From the NCBI GenBank assembly GCA_910588015.1, contig CAJUOK010000027.1:1-17987 (forward strand): a DNA stretch of 17,987 bases, read 5' to 3'. How positions within the stretch are numbered: position 1 is the stretch's first letter; the number at the start of each line of letters is the position of its first letter. Origin of the DNA: an uncultured Christensenellaceae bacterium. Its GTDB lineage: Bacteria; Bacillota; Clostridia; Christensenellales; UBA3700. Under the pieces are notes generated by a model. It was given only the letters and a program-made list of their open reading frames with translations, was not told the DNA's origin and searched no databases. The position numbers and the translations under genes were made by a program. Of this stretch, positions 1 through 7,320 are shown piece by piece.

Positions 1-2505
1 CCTCCACTTGACGTTTGTTAAATCAAATTTTGCTTTCGTTATCTCCCATTCTATCGAATAAATCACAGGAGTATTGTTGCTGTCAAGCAATCTAACGTAT
101 GTCGTATATATGTCGGCATTCTTGCCAACGTCTGCATTGTTTGCATTGCTTACAACAGTCTTATATCCATCGACATATCCGTCTTCATTATATTGCGTAT
201 CGACGGTATGTCCTGTCGCCGACGACGGTCTTAACGTCATAGAAAACGTCCTGCCGTCATATACAACCGCATTGGGGAAACGCACGTTTAGAGTTCCGCC
301 GGGACTTCTATAAGGATTGCCAACGTTTGAATTACCGGCTTTCAATCTCCAAACGTCGTTGCCGTCTTCCGATTCTTCTTGAACTTTTAATTGAATTTCG
401 CAATCCAAGGTGTAGTTGACATTGGCGCTCACTCCGTCTCTCAACTGCAATTTCAAATCCCAAACTCCTGATATAGGTAATTTTACTATTTCCAAATCGA
501 TATCAAAACTGACGTCGTCTTTAGTTACGCTCAAACCGCTATACAAAGTTTGCTCCATTCCGCCGTTGAACGTTGCAACAAAATCTATGACAACTTCATC
601 GTTGCCTTTCGGCGCGTCCATAACTTCGATGTGAATTGACTGATTGGTGTTGACAATGCAGTCTATTATTTCTCCGTCTGTGATATCCAAAACCAAAGAA
701 GCGCTTGTGATTTTAAATTGCAATTCTCTATCTTCGTTACCTCCGCCCGACCACTGCGTATTGTCCGTGTCGACAAGCTTTAAATTAACGAAATAATCTC
801 CCGCCATTTTTGCGGTAGCCATTGTTTTATCGGAATTCAACGTATAATGACTGTCGTTGAATTTACTCGGTCTTTCCAATATTATATCTTGGGAATCATA
901 AGTAAACACAAAGTTTTGAGCTGCTCCGTTATATACGCGAGTATTCGACGGCGCGATAGTCGGCAAAGATATATTTCGAATTTTCAACTCGAATGACTTA
1001 TCTATAGGAGCCTTTGCAACGTAATTGGAATTGTCTATCTTTGCGGTCGCCGTATACCATCCGACTTTCTTTGGCAAATCCGTGGAATCGTGGTCGTTCC
1101 CCACACTTGTAGATTTATAATGCACTATAAATTTTACGCTGTCTCCGCTTATAACGTCATTGGAATCAAACTCTGTAATTATAGGAATTTTATCGGCGTT
1201 TTCTCCCCAAGTAAAACCAACTTCTTTTGGCTTTATTTCAAATATTATATCCCTGAAATCTTCTCCGTCGTCAGTCGACCAAGTGCAAGCGTCTTTGTTT
1301 AGAATAGTAAATCTCACCTTGTATTTTCCCGCATTATGAGGCGTGGCAATAGCTGTTCCTGTTTCGTTGAGATACTCGACTTTCATAAATTCGGAATCGT
1401 CAAAAATCTCTGTCTTATACCAATCGGAATCCTTTACGTCCTGGTCATTAGCATTATAAGTCTTGGTTACATCCTCGGGATTAGTCAATATTTTTATCGA
1501 ATTTTTTACTGCTTCCGTAAGATTAAGGTGAATAGCAGGACGTATAGCCATACTAGCCGTCGCATAATCATACCCTTGCGAACCGCTGGCATTCATACAG
1601 TATATGTTGTTACGCTCCGAACAAGCGCCCGAACGCAACCAAGACCTCTTGGCAGCGGCGCATTGTTGACTAGTCAATTGCCAAATATGTTTTGATGAAA
1701 CTCCCGTCTCTGCCATAGACGGTATCCATATATAATCCTCTCCCCAGTCTTCGTATTTCGCCCCGTTATATATCTGTCCTGGCGAATATCTACCGGCGCT
1801 ATCCCATCTGCCGTTCAAAGGTTCGCCGAGCGCGTCGTTTCCGTGATTATAGCTTGCTCCGCGATTATAATCGGTTTGGTTGAGTTGGTATTTTATATTT
1901 TTAGGTTGAACCAAATATTTGCTGGCAAAACTTCCTTCTGTCGTGCCGTCGGAAAACAATTTAAACATATTTTCAGAATTCAATCTCTTTCTCAATATAC
2001 TGCAACTGTACATCGTGTCTCCGACATTACCGTAACGCGAATAAAAATTGGTCGATATAGATGACGAGTTAGCTAAATACAACGTCATAACCACGTCTTG
2101 CTTATCGTCATTAGTAAGTGTGAGCGAAGTTACTATCCAATCAAGACCGCCCAACTTAACGACTACGCCTTGAGTTGTATTGCCCATTTTTGCATTAATT
2201 GTCGACGCAGGTATGACGTAGCTTTGCGTTTGGCTATCTGTTCTCGTCTTTACAAATTCGTTCCAATTTTCCGTACCGAAGACCTTATCAGTAAATTCTT
2301 CCAATACGTCGCCGTCAAACTTACCCAAAGTGTCATCCCAAATATCCTTGCCTTTTCCGAGATTTATTGCGCCGGTGGTAGATGTCAACGCGTCAGTCGA
2401 CTTTTGAGGCGCAGACACTGCCAGTATGCTTGCAGTAAATACGCAAACAACTATCATTAAAATTATTAATAAGCCTAACGCAGTTTTTCTTTTTATACTA
2501 TTCAT
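1..2505 (-). CDS. Exported surface protein with DUF6273-like domain and MBG/Ig-like repeats (3' end cut off)
   Basis: This reading frame runs from an ATG at 2505 to the left edge for 835 codons without a stop, so the C-terminus is missing. Residues 1-32 form a signal peptide: a basic start (MNSIKRK), a hydrophobic core, then A-V-S-A. Residues about 75-335 resemble the DUF6273 family, shown by GGLDWIV (104-110), YIWIPSMAETG, WLRSG near 294 and IRPAIHLNL near 322-330. That family is common in secreted proteins of gut Clostridia. After it come repeated beta-rich units, each with a Y-(N/D)-(A/G) start, at Y350, Y525 and Y749, resembling MBG/YDG or Ig-like repeats. Such proteins are usually cell-surface adhesins or structural proteins; no enzymatic motif is visible. 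A GGTG (2512-2515) or AGGAG (2520-2524) could serve as ribosome binding site. The missing end may carry a cell-wall anchor, which cannot be judged here. Confidence 0.85.
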   Translation of the reverse strand, partial: MNSIKRKTALGLLIILMIVVCVFTASILAVSAPQKSTDALTSTTGAINLGKGKDIWDDTLGKFDGDVLEEFTDKVFGTENWNEFVKTRTDSQTQSYVIPASTINAKMGNTTQGVVVKLGGLDWIVTSLTLTNDDKQDVVMTLYLANSSSISTNFYSRYGNVGDTMYSCSILRKRLNSENMFKLFSDGTTEGSFASKYLVQPKNIKYQLNQTDYNRGASYNHGNDALGEPLNGRWDSAGRYSPGQIYNGAKYEDWGEDYIWIPSMAETGVSSKHIWQLTSQQCAAAKRSWLRSGACSERNNIYCMNASGSQGYDYATASMAIRPAIHLNLTEAVKNSIKILTNPEDVTKTYNANDQDVKDSDWYKTEIFDDSEFMKVEYLNETGTAIATPHNAGKYKVRFTILNKDACTWSTDDGEDFRDIIFEIKPKEVGFTWGENADKIPIITEFDSNDVISGDSVKFIVHYKSTSVGNDHDSTDLPKKVGWYTATAKIDNSNYVAKAPIDKSFELKIRNISLPTIAPSNTRVYNGAAQNFVFTYDSQDIILERPSKFNDSHYTLNSDKTMATAKMAGDYFVNLKLVDTDNTQWSGGGNEDRELQFKITSASLVLDITDGEIIDCIVNTNQSIHIEVMDAPKGNDEVVIDFVATFNGGMEQTLYSGLSVTKDDVSFDIDLEIVKLPISGVWDLKLQLRDGVSANVNYTLDCEIQLKVQEESEDGNDVWRLKAGNSNVGNPYRSPGGTLNVRFPNAVVYDGRTFSMTLRPSSATGHTVDTQYNEDGYVDGYKTVVSNANNADVGKNADIYTTYVRLLDSNNTPVIYSIEWEITKAKFDLTNVKWR

Positions 2506-2543
2506 TTATTTCACCGTTTCTCCTAGTCGCGCGCTTTATTAAT

Positions 2544-2572
2544 ATTAAATAAATCAACGACTGTTTTTACAA
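2544..2572 (-). promoter_or_regulatory. Possible promoter of the surface protein gene
   Basis: On the minus strand TTGTAA (2567-2572) is followed by a 17-nt spacer and TTTAAT (2544-2549). Transcription would start near 2537, about 30 nt before the ATG. The -35 box overlaps the outer edge of the left inverted-repeat arm at 2570-2592, so anything binding that arm could affect it. The -10 match is only moderate. Confidence 0.35.
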
Positions 2573-2697
2573 AAAAAGTATACTTTTACTGATTGCCGTT
2601 TTGCATACCGCGAAACGGCATTATTTTTCAATAATATTATAGTTCACGACGCATTTTTTTGCAATAGCTTTAAGTCAGTAAAAGTATACTTTTTTTG
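2570..2697. repeat. 23-bp perfect inverted repeat pair with internal hairpin (MITE-like or operator pair)
   Basis: The arms at 2570-2592 and 2675-2697 are perfect reverse complements of 23 nt, separated by 82 nt. Each arm contains its own 14-bp palindrome AAAAGTATACTTTT (2574-2587 and 2680-2693), with centres 106 bp apart. The interior holds a second hairpin, TGCCGTTT (2594-2601) pairing with AAACGGCA (2613-2620) around an 11-nt loop. The whole looks like a miniature inverted-repeat element or a paired operator. I see no clear target-site duplication in the flanks and no second copy in this window. Confidence 0.7.
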
Positions 2698-2865
2698 GAA
2701 AATTTAGATTTTAACTATTTCAAATTATATTTTTAATCAAAAATTTATACTACAATTGTTAAAATCCGACGTAATTTTAATACGTCGGATTTGCTATCGT
2801 TAAGTAAAATTTAATTTGATTAAATCAAATTTATTGCGCGTCAATCAAATATATATCAAAAATAA
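2698..2865. other. Non-coding AT-rich gap between the repeat and the ABC ATPase gene
   Basis: No gene is supported here. Besides the hairpin at 2762-2792 it holds a 19-bp AT-rich palindrome, AATTTGATT (2813-2821), A, AATCAAATT (2823-2831). Further ATCAAA words lie at 2844, 2855 and 2865. The low complexity makes a function for these uncertain. Confidence 0.5.
2762..2792 (-). terminator. Probable terminator of the amino acid ABC operon
   Basis: A 12-bp perfect stem, AAATCCGACGTA (2762-2773) with TACGTCGGATTT (2781-2792), closes a 7-nt loop. It lies 73 nt past the stop of the ABC ATPase gene. Read on the minus strand, the stem ends in a short T-run and then TAAC, so the U-tract is weak. The stem is strong enough that an end-of-operon role is likely. 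Confidence 0.5.
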
Positions 2866-3945
2866 TCAAAGAACTTTTGATAAAAAGTCTTTTAATCTGT
2901 CATTTTGCGGATTGTTGAAAATCTCTTCGGGAGTATTTTCCTCCACTATGTTTCCGCCGTCCAAGAACAATACTCGATTTGCAACTTCTTTGGCAAAGCC
3001 CATTTCGTGAGTTACTATTACCATAGTCATTCCGTCGTTGGCAAGGTCTTTGATAAGCGAAAGCACTTCTCCTACCATTTCGGGGTCAAGGGCAGAAGTC
3101 GGTTCGTCAAAAAGCATTACTTCGGGGTCCATAACCAACGCTCTTGCTATTGCGACTCTTTGCTTTTGTCCGCCGGATAATTTGGACGGATATTCGTCTT
3201 TTTTATCCGACAGACCGATTCTCTCTAACAAAGCCAAAGCCTTGCTTGTGGCTTCTTCTTTAGACTTAAGTTTCAATTTGACAGGCGACAGTATCATATT
3301 TTGCAAAATCGTCAAATTATTGAAAAGATTGAAATGCTGAAACACCATTCCCACGCGTTGACGCGCTCTATTGATATTGACGCTGTATCTGTTTTTATAC
3401 GCTTTGACAGCTTGCGCAAAGTCTTTGCCTTCGTGTTTTTTGAGTTTGTCTCCGACTTTTATATCTCTCATTACCTTGTCGGACAAGATATCGAAAGTAT
3501 CTCTGTCTATTGAATTTACCAAATCTTCGTATTTGATTTTTTCTTCCTCTGACTTACTAGTCAGTTTCTTGATTTCTTCGCTCATCAGCTTTTTGAAAGT
3601 CAAAGACTTTTTCAATATGCTTTTATGCAAATACGGGTCGACAGGAGTTATGATACTCGAATCAAGCCACACTTCGCCGTAAGTGGGTTCTTCAAGCAAG
3701 TTCATACAGCGCAAAAGCGTGCTTTTGCCGCTTCCCGACGGTCCGATAATTGCAACTTTTTCGCCTTTTTTTATAGAGCAAGATATTCCGTTGAGGACTT
3801 TGAGCTGTCCGAAATACTTATAGATATTCTGCACGTCTATCACTACGCCAATTCCCGTATTGACAATGTCTTCGGACACATATATCATCTTTTTTGGCGA
3901 TACGTCCTGCTCGACGGGCAAATTCTTGCTGTTATCTTCTGTCAC
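2866..3945 (-). CDS. Polar amino acid ABC transporter ATP-binding protein with a large insertion
   Basis: This is the nucleotide-binding subunit of a GlnQ/HisP-type importer; it hydrolyses ATP at the inner face of the membrane. Visible motifs are Walker A GPSGSGKST (68-76), Q-loop VFQ (201-203), signature LSGGQ (256-260), Walker B VMLFDE (276-281), D-loop SALD (284-287) and the switch His in THE (H313). The protein has 359 residues against about 240-260 in the family. The excess is a roughly 30-residue N-terminal extension and a charged, probably helical segment of about residues 98-192, between the GEVWLD strand and the Q-loop. The start is GTG at 3945, chosen because AAAGGAGG (3956-3963) lies 10 nt upstream. 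The gene overlaps the permease gene by 14 nt, so translation is probably coupled. Confidence 0.95.
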   Translation of the reverse strand: MTEDNSKNLPVEQDVSPKKMIYVSEDIVNTGIGVVIDVQNIYKYFGQLKVLNGISCSIKKGEKVAIIGPSGSGKSTLLRCMNLLEEPTYGEVWLDSSIITPVDPYLHKSILKKSLTFKKLMSEEIKKLTSKSEEEKIKYEDLVNSIDRDTFDILSDKVMRDIKVGDKLKKHEGKDFAQAVKAYKNRYSVNINRARQRVGMVFQHFNLFNNLTILQNMILSPVKLKLKSKEEATSKALALLERIGLSDKKDEYPSKLSGGQKQRVAIARALVMDPEVMLFDEPTSALDPEMVGEVLSLIKDLANDGMTMVIVTHEMGFAKEVANRVLFLDGGNIVEENTPEEIFNNPQNDRLKDFLSKVL

Positions 3946-4639
3946 TTGCTCTCATCCTCCTTTCTATCAATTTTATAGCTATAGTGATGACGTATACTAT
4001 CACAAGATAGCAAATTGCCAATACTATATACGGCATAAAGTAATCGTAATTTGCCGCTCCGATATTCTGAAAAGCCTTCGTCATATCTATTACGGTTATG
4101 AACGACGCTACCGAAGTCTCTTTGACAAGAGAGATAAATTCGTTGCCTAACGTAGGCAAAATATTTTTTACTGCTTGCGGAATAACTACTTTTATCATAG
4201 TTTGTCCGTAGCTCATACCCAGCGCTCTGCCCGCTTCCATCTGTCCTTTATCCACTGACAGAATACCGCTTCTCATTATCTCGCATACGTAAGCTCCGCT
4301 GTTCATACCGAAAGCCATTATAGCAACGACAACTGGCGGAATACTTCCCAGTCCTATAATCGGAAAGATTACGTAATACATTACGAGAAGTTGGACTACC
4401 ATAGGCGTGCCTCTGAATAGTCCTACATATACGTCGGTTAATTTGGAAAATACTTTTGCGCTTGCTTTCTTTTGCGGAATAACTTTGGTGACGGCAAGCG
4501 CAGTACCGATAACAATACCGATAATAAGTCCTAAAACGGCAATAATGAGGGTGTTTTTAAAACCGTCCAACACCCTCGTGTAGCCATTGTTTGTGACCAT
4601 TTGGTCATAAAATGCATTCCAAGATTTACTTAAATTCAT
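3932..4639 (-). CDS. Polar amino acid ABC transporter permease
   Basis: This 235-residue membrane protein matches the HisM/GlnP permease family in length and motifs. It forms the membrane channel of the importer encoded by its neighbours. Hydrophobic segments lie near residues 29-50, 80-97, 100-120 and 200-223. The conserved EAA loop that docks on the ATPase is at 135-160, beginning EAGRALG and including the conserved IPQA. The start codon lies 5 nt past the stop of the binding-protein gene, with no good Shine-Dalgarno sequence, so translational coupling is likely. Its 3' end carries the ribosome binding site of the ATPase gene. A second ATG at 4600 is an alternative start but has no better ribosome binding site. 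Confidence 0.93.
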   Translation of the reverse strand: MNLSKSWNAFYDQMVTNNGYTRVLDGFKNTLIIAVLGLIIGIVIGTALAVTKVIPQKKASAKVFSKLTDVYVGLFRGTPMVVQLLVMYYVIFPIIGLGSIPPVVVAIMAFGMNSGAYVCEIMRSGILSVDKGQMEAGRALGMSYGQTMIKVVIPQAVKNILPTLGNEFISLVKETSVASFITVIDMTKAFQNIGAANYDYFMPYIVLAICYLVIVYVITIAIKLIERRMRASDRR

Positions 4640-4644
4640 TTATA

Positions 4645-5451
4645 TTAAAGCGCGGCAAGTATTGCCTCAACGTCTTCTTTAGTCTTGCAAGCGTCAAAAG
4701 CCGTGTCGCTCTTCAAGCAAACGACTACCTGCGTTGCGTCGTAGTAAGAATTGGAAAATGTTACGCTCTTTGCGCGTTCTTCGCTCCACGTCAAAGCTGC
4801 GGCGCCGATATCCGACTGTCCGTTGCCAACGTTGAGAACTATCGAATCGAAGTCCATACTGTTGATAACGAGGTCAAAACCGTATTCCTCGCAGAACATA
4901 GCCATAACTTCGAGGTCATATCCCTCATAGCCGTCTCCGCTCACGTTTTCAAACGGAGGAAAGTCGGGGCTTGTAGCAACCGTCAAAGGATTCTGGGGAT
5001 TGCTAGCCGAATAAATAACTTTCTTTTCATTGGTGCCTTGAACGTAAGCGTTCTGCAACTTTTGCAATTCTTCCTTGTTGTCGCTCATAAATTTGTTGAG
5101 CTTTTCCAATATACCCTTGGTATCTTTGGGGTTGACTGCAAAACAATACTCTTCTTCCGTCAAACCTATATCGATAACTTTTACTTTGTCTGCAAACTGC
5201 GCAGCAATTGATTTTGCTGGAGCAATATCGGTGATAACGTAGCTTATTCTGCCGCTAATCATATCTTGAACAGCCAACGTAGCGTTGGGATATTGAGAAG
5301 GATTGAGATTGGTGAATTCTTCGGTATAGAATTGACCGGTTGTTCCCGATTGAAAACCTACTTTTACTTTGCTGTTGCAACCGACGAACGCCATACAGCT
5401 TACGCCGACAAGAGCAACTGCCAAAATAGCAATCAAAACTTTCTTTTTCAT
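4645..5451 (-). CDS. Amino acid ABC transporter substrate-binding lipoprotein, circularly permuted
   Basis: This is the extracellular ligand-binding component of the importer. It has a lipoprotein signal peptide ending F-V-G-C25. The domain order is swapped relative to the usual polar amino acid binding proteins. The segment normally found in the second half comes first: VGFQSGTTG (31-39), then a region ending TDIAPA (74-79), then LTEEEYCFAV (97-106) and a helix. After a linker near 140-155 comes the segment that normally starts the mature protein: LTVATSPDFPPFE (156-168), GYDLEV, MDFDSIV, the TWSEERAK stretch with R226 expected to bind the carboxylate, and SYYDATQVVV (235-244). The protein ends at 268, where VGVQ.GTTG would normally follow. 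Every expected element is present and the frame is intact, so it is probably functional. The exact amino acid cannot be read from the sequence. AGAGG (5461-5465) lies 9 nt before the ATG. Confidence 0.92.
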   Translation of the reverse strand: MKKKVLIAILAVALVGVSCMAFVGCNSKVKVGFQSGTTGQFYTEEFTNLNPSQYPNATLAVQDMISGRISYVITDIAPAKSIAAQFADKVKVIDIGLTEEEYCFAVNPKDTKGILEKLNKFMSDNKEELQKLQNAYVQGTNEKKVIYSASNPQNPLTVATSPDFPPFENVSGDGYEGYDLEVMAMFCEEYGFDLVINSMDFDSIVLNVGNGQSDIGAAALTWSEERAKSVTFSNSYYDATQVVVCLKSDTAFDACKTKEDVEAILAAL

Positions 5452-5485
5452 AATGTAAAACCTCTTATAAATTTATTGTAATCTT

Positions 5486-5514
5486 ATTCTAGCACCGATT
5501 TTTACTGTAAGCAA
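5486..5514 (-). promoter_or_regulatory. Promoter of the amino acid ABC operon
   Basis: On the minus strand TTGCTT (5509-5514), a 17-nt spacer and an extended -10 TGC-TAGAAT (TAGAAT at 5486-5491) make a good housekeeping promoter. Transcription would start near 5479, giving a leader of about 28 nt that contains the AGAGG ribosome binding site. Confidence 0.65.
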
Positions 5515-5595
5515 GTATTTTTATACACAAAATTTTGATTTTTTTGCATAATTCCCTATTTAATTCAATAATTTGTGTATATTTATTTGTATTTT

Positions 5596-5648
5596 TGAAT
5601 ATTTATGCATAATATGCCGTTTCGAGCGATTTTGTGAATAATTATTCA
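5596..5648. promoter_or_regulatory. Two ARG-box-like palindromes upstream of the ABC operon
   Basis: TGAATAATTATTCA (5635-5648) is a perfect 14-bp palindrome matching the TGAAT-N4-ATTCA core bound by ArgR/AhrC repressors. TGAATATTTATGCA (5596-5609) is a one-mismatch relative. Their centres are 39 bp apart, and they lie over 80 bp upstream of the operon's -35 box. The match is visible, but the surrounding DNA is very AT-rich and the distance is larger than for typical repressor sites, so the assignment is tentative. Confidence 0.3.
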
Positions 5649-5689
5649 TAATATTTTTATATTACAAATCAATACGCGCGTAACAACTT

Positions 5690-6721
5690 TTAAATCGATA
5701 CAGTTAAATCAAGACTCGCCAAGAACTCCAACGTTTGTATGTAACACTCTGCGCCCGCGCCCTTATCTCCTATATTGAATTGAAATTCGTGCGGCACATT
5801 GCCGTATACTTCTTTTTCAAAGAAAAGCGATTTGACGTCTACGCCTTTTGAAAGCAAATCTTCCGCCAACTCTCTGCCTTGAGATTCAAAAGAACCGTCG
5901 TTGCCGTCAGGTATGAAAGTAGGAGGAAATTTGTCGGTAGCGTAGTCTTTTATCGTCGTTGTTTTGACAATCTCGCCCTTTTTCCACTCCTTTTTGCCGA
6001 AAATCGCCCAGCCTATCCTTGTGGCAAAAAAGTCAAAAGTTTTATTGCCTGTATTCAACATTTTGGAAACGTCGTACGGTCCGCAATAAAGAATCGCGCC
6101 TTTTAGGCTGTCGGAGTTGATTTGGCTATTTACTCCCAAAACCTCTTCGTATGCTGAATTCGTAGCCAACAAAACTGCTTGCGCCGCAATATGCGTGCCT
6201 GCGCTGTCTCCGACTAAAATAATATTATTTAAATCCAAATTATACTTATCTTTGACGTTGCCAAGTTCTTTAAGACATTCTTCTATTTGCCTTACTTGCC
6301 CGGGATATTTTATTTCGGGAGCCCATTCGTAATCGACCCCGACTACGGCATAACCCTCGCTGGCTAGCATAACGGCATAATTTTCTATTCCGTCTTTAGA
6401 GCCTGCGACAAACGCTCCACCGTGTACCCATACGACCGTGGGCAACTTGCCTGTTGCGTTTTTGGGAAGATATACGTCGTATTGGTTTTTCGAATCCTGC
6501 GAAGGATACGTCAAATCTTTATGAATATCAACTTCTTCTCTAATTTCTTGGTAATTGTATACGTTGATAGGATTTACCTCTCCTCCGAAACCGCGACGCA
6601 GCAAAAGCACCACCGGATTTGGGCTGCTAAAAATATATATGGTTATGACGCCAACTACAATTAAGCAAATACCGATTATCGCGCCTATTGTAATAAAAAC
6701 CGATTTTAATGTATTTTTCAT
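5690..6721 (-). CDS. Membrane-anchored alpha/beta hydrolase (esterase/lipase-like)
   Basis: This 343-residue protein has an N-terminal membrane segment (residues about 8-31) and a hormone-sensitive-lipase/BD-FAE-type hydrolase domain. The oxyanion-hole motif HGGAF is at 100-104 and the nucleophile elbow GDSAG at 171-175 (Ser173). A probable acid residue lies in PDGND (D272 or D275), and the catalytic His is likely H311 in PHEFQF. It should cleave an ester or related bond on the outer face of the membrane; the substrate is unknown. AGAGG (6727-6731) sits 5 nt before the ATG. The 90-nt gap upstream contains TATAAT-like words (6758-6763) but no convincing -35, so it may be transcribed with the GNAT and helicase genes. 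No clear intrinsic terminator follows the stop. Confidence 0.85.
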   Translation of the reverse strand: MKNTLKSVFITIGAIIGICLIVVGVITIYIFSSPNPVVLLLRRGFGGEVNPINVYNYQEIREEVDIHKDLTYPSQDSKNQYDVYLPKNATGKLPTVVWVHGGAFVAGSKDGIENYAVMLASEGYAVVGVDYEWAPEIKYPGQVRQIEECLKELGNVKDKYNLDLNNIILVGDSAGTHIAAQAVLLATNSAYEEVLGVNSQINSDSLKGAILYCGPYDVSKMLNTGNKTFDFFATRIGWAIFGKKEWKKGEIVKTTTIKDYATDKFPPTFIPDGNDGSFESQGRELAEDLLSKGVDVKSLFFEKEVYGNVPHEFQFNIGDKGAGAECYIQTLEFLASLDLTVSI

Positions 6722-6811
6722 TGCTACCTCTTATTTATAATCGCAACACGCGCTATTATTATATATACATTTTAATACCTTATCGGTAAAAAGTTCGTTA
6801 AAAAAGTAAAC

Positions 6812-7318
6812 TTATTCTTGAGAATTTTTTAAATTGAATTGCATAACGTAATCGTGCACGCAATAACCGCCGCCGACGTCCCTATATATTTCTTCTACAA
6901 TTTCAAACCCAAAACGACGGTAAACGCTCACTGTATTGCCATTGTCGGCGTTGACGTTCAACGTGATTTTATTTAAGCCGCATTTCTCGGCGCGCGCTTT
7001 GACAAACGTCATCATATCCCTTGAATATCCGTTTCCCCTATACTTCTTTGCAAGATAAAATTTGCTCAAATACATAAAACCGTCTTTGGGCGCAATTGCC
7101 AAAAACCCGACGTTTGCGCCGTCAGCTCTTACGAAAAAATATTCGGCGCCGTCTTTTATCTCCTCGCAAATTCCTTCGACGGACTGATATTTGGCAAGCA
7201 TATGAGCGTTGATTTCCTTGCCTACTATAGGGTCGTAATGCTCTTGCATAATCTCAATCGCAAGCGCGGACACCGTCTCTATATCAGTATGCGTTTTTGC
7301 ATTTATAAATTCTAACAT
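6812..7318 (-). CDS. GNAT family N-acetyltransferase
   Basis: This roughly 168-residue protein fits a single GNAT domain, which transfers an acetyl group from acetyl-CoA to an amine. The acetyl-CoA-binding motif A is YLSKFYLAKKYRGNGYS (about residues 83-99), with R-G-N-G-Y as the pyrophosphate loop. Motif B is seen in NADNGNTVSVYRRFGF (about 126-141). I start it at ATG 7318, two nucleotides past the helicase stop. A TTG at 7324, overlapping that stop as TTGA, would add two residues. Neither has a clear ribosome binding site, so translation probably depends on ribosomes finishing the helicase gene. The substrate is unknown; small-molecule, protein or ribosomal targets are all possible. Confidence 0.85.
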   Translation of the reverse strand: MLEFINAKTHTDIETVSALAIEIMQEHYDPIVGKEINAHMLAKYQSVEGICEEIKDGAEYFFVRADGANVGFLAIAPKDGFMYLSKFYLAKKYRGNGYSRDMMTFVKARAEKCGLNKITLNVNADNGNTVSVYRRFGFEIVEEIYRDVGGGYCVHDYVMQFNLKNSQE

Positions 7319-7320
7319 AT

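Noticed and set aside
2594..2628. Hairpin followed by TTATTTTT read as a plus-strand terminator
   Set aside because: No plus-strand gene precedes it, and it sits inside the larger inverted-repeat structure, which explains it better.
2824..2870. Four ATCAAA words taken as a possible direct-repeat array
   Set aside because: The spacings are irregular (20, 11 and 10 nt centre steps) in very AT-rich DNA that runs into the end of a coding region; chance is the simpler explanation.
4612..5211. A 199-codon plus-strand open frame opposite the binding-protein and permease junction
   Set aside because: The minus strand here encodes a clear ABC binding protein; the antisense frame shows no family features.
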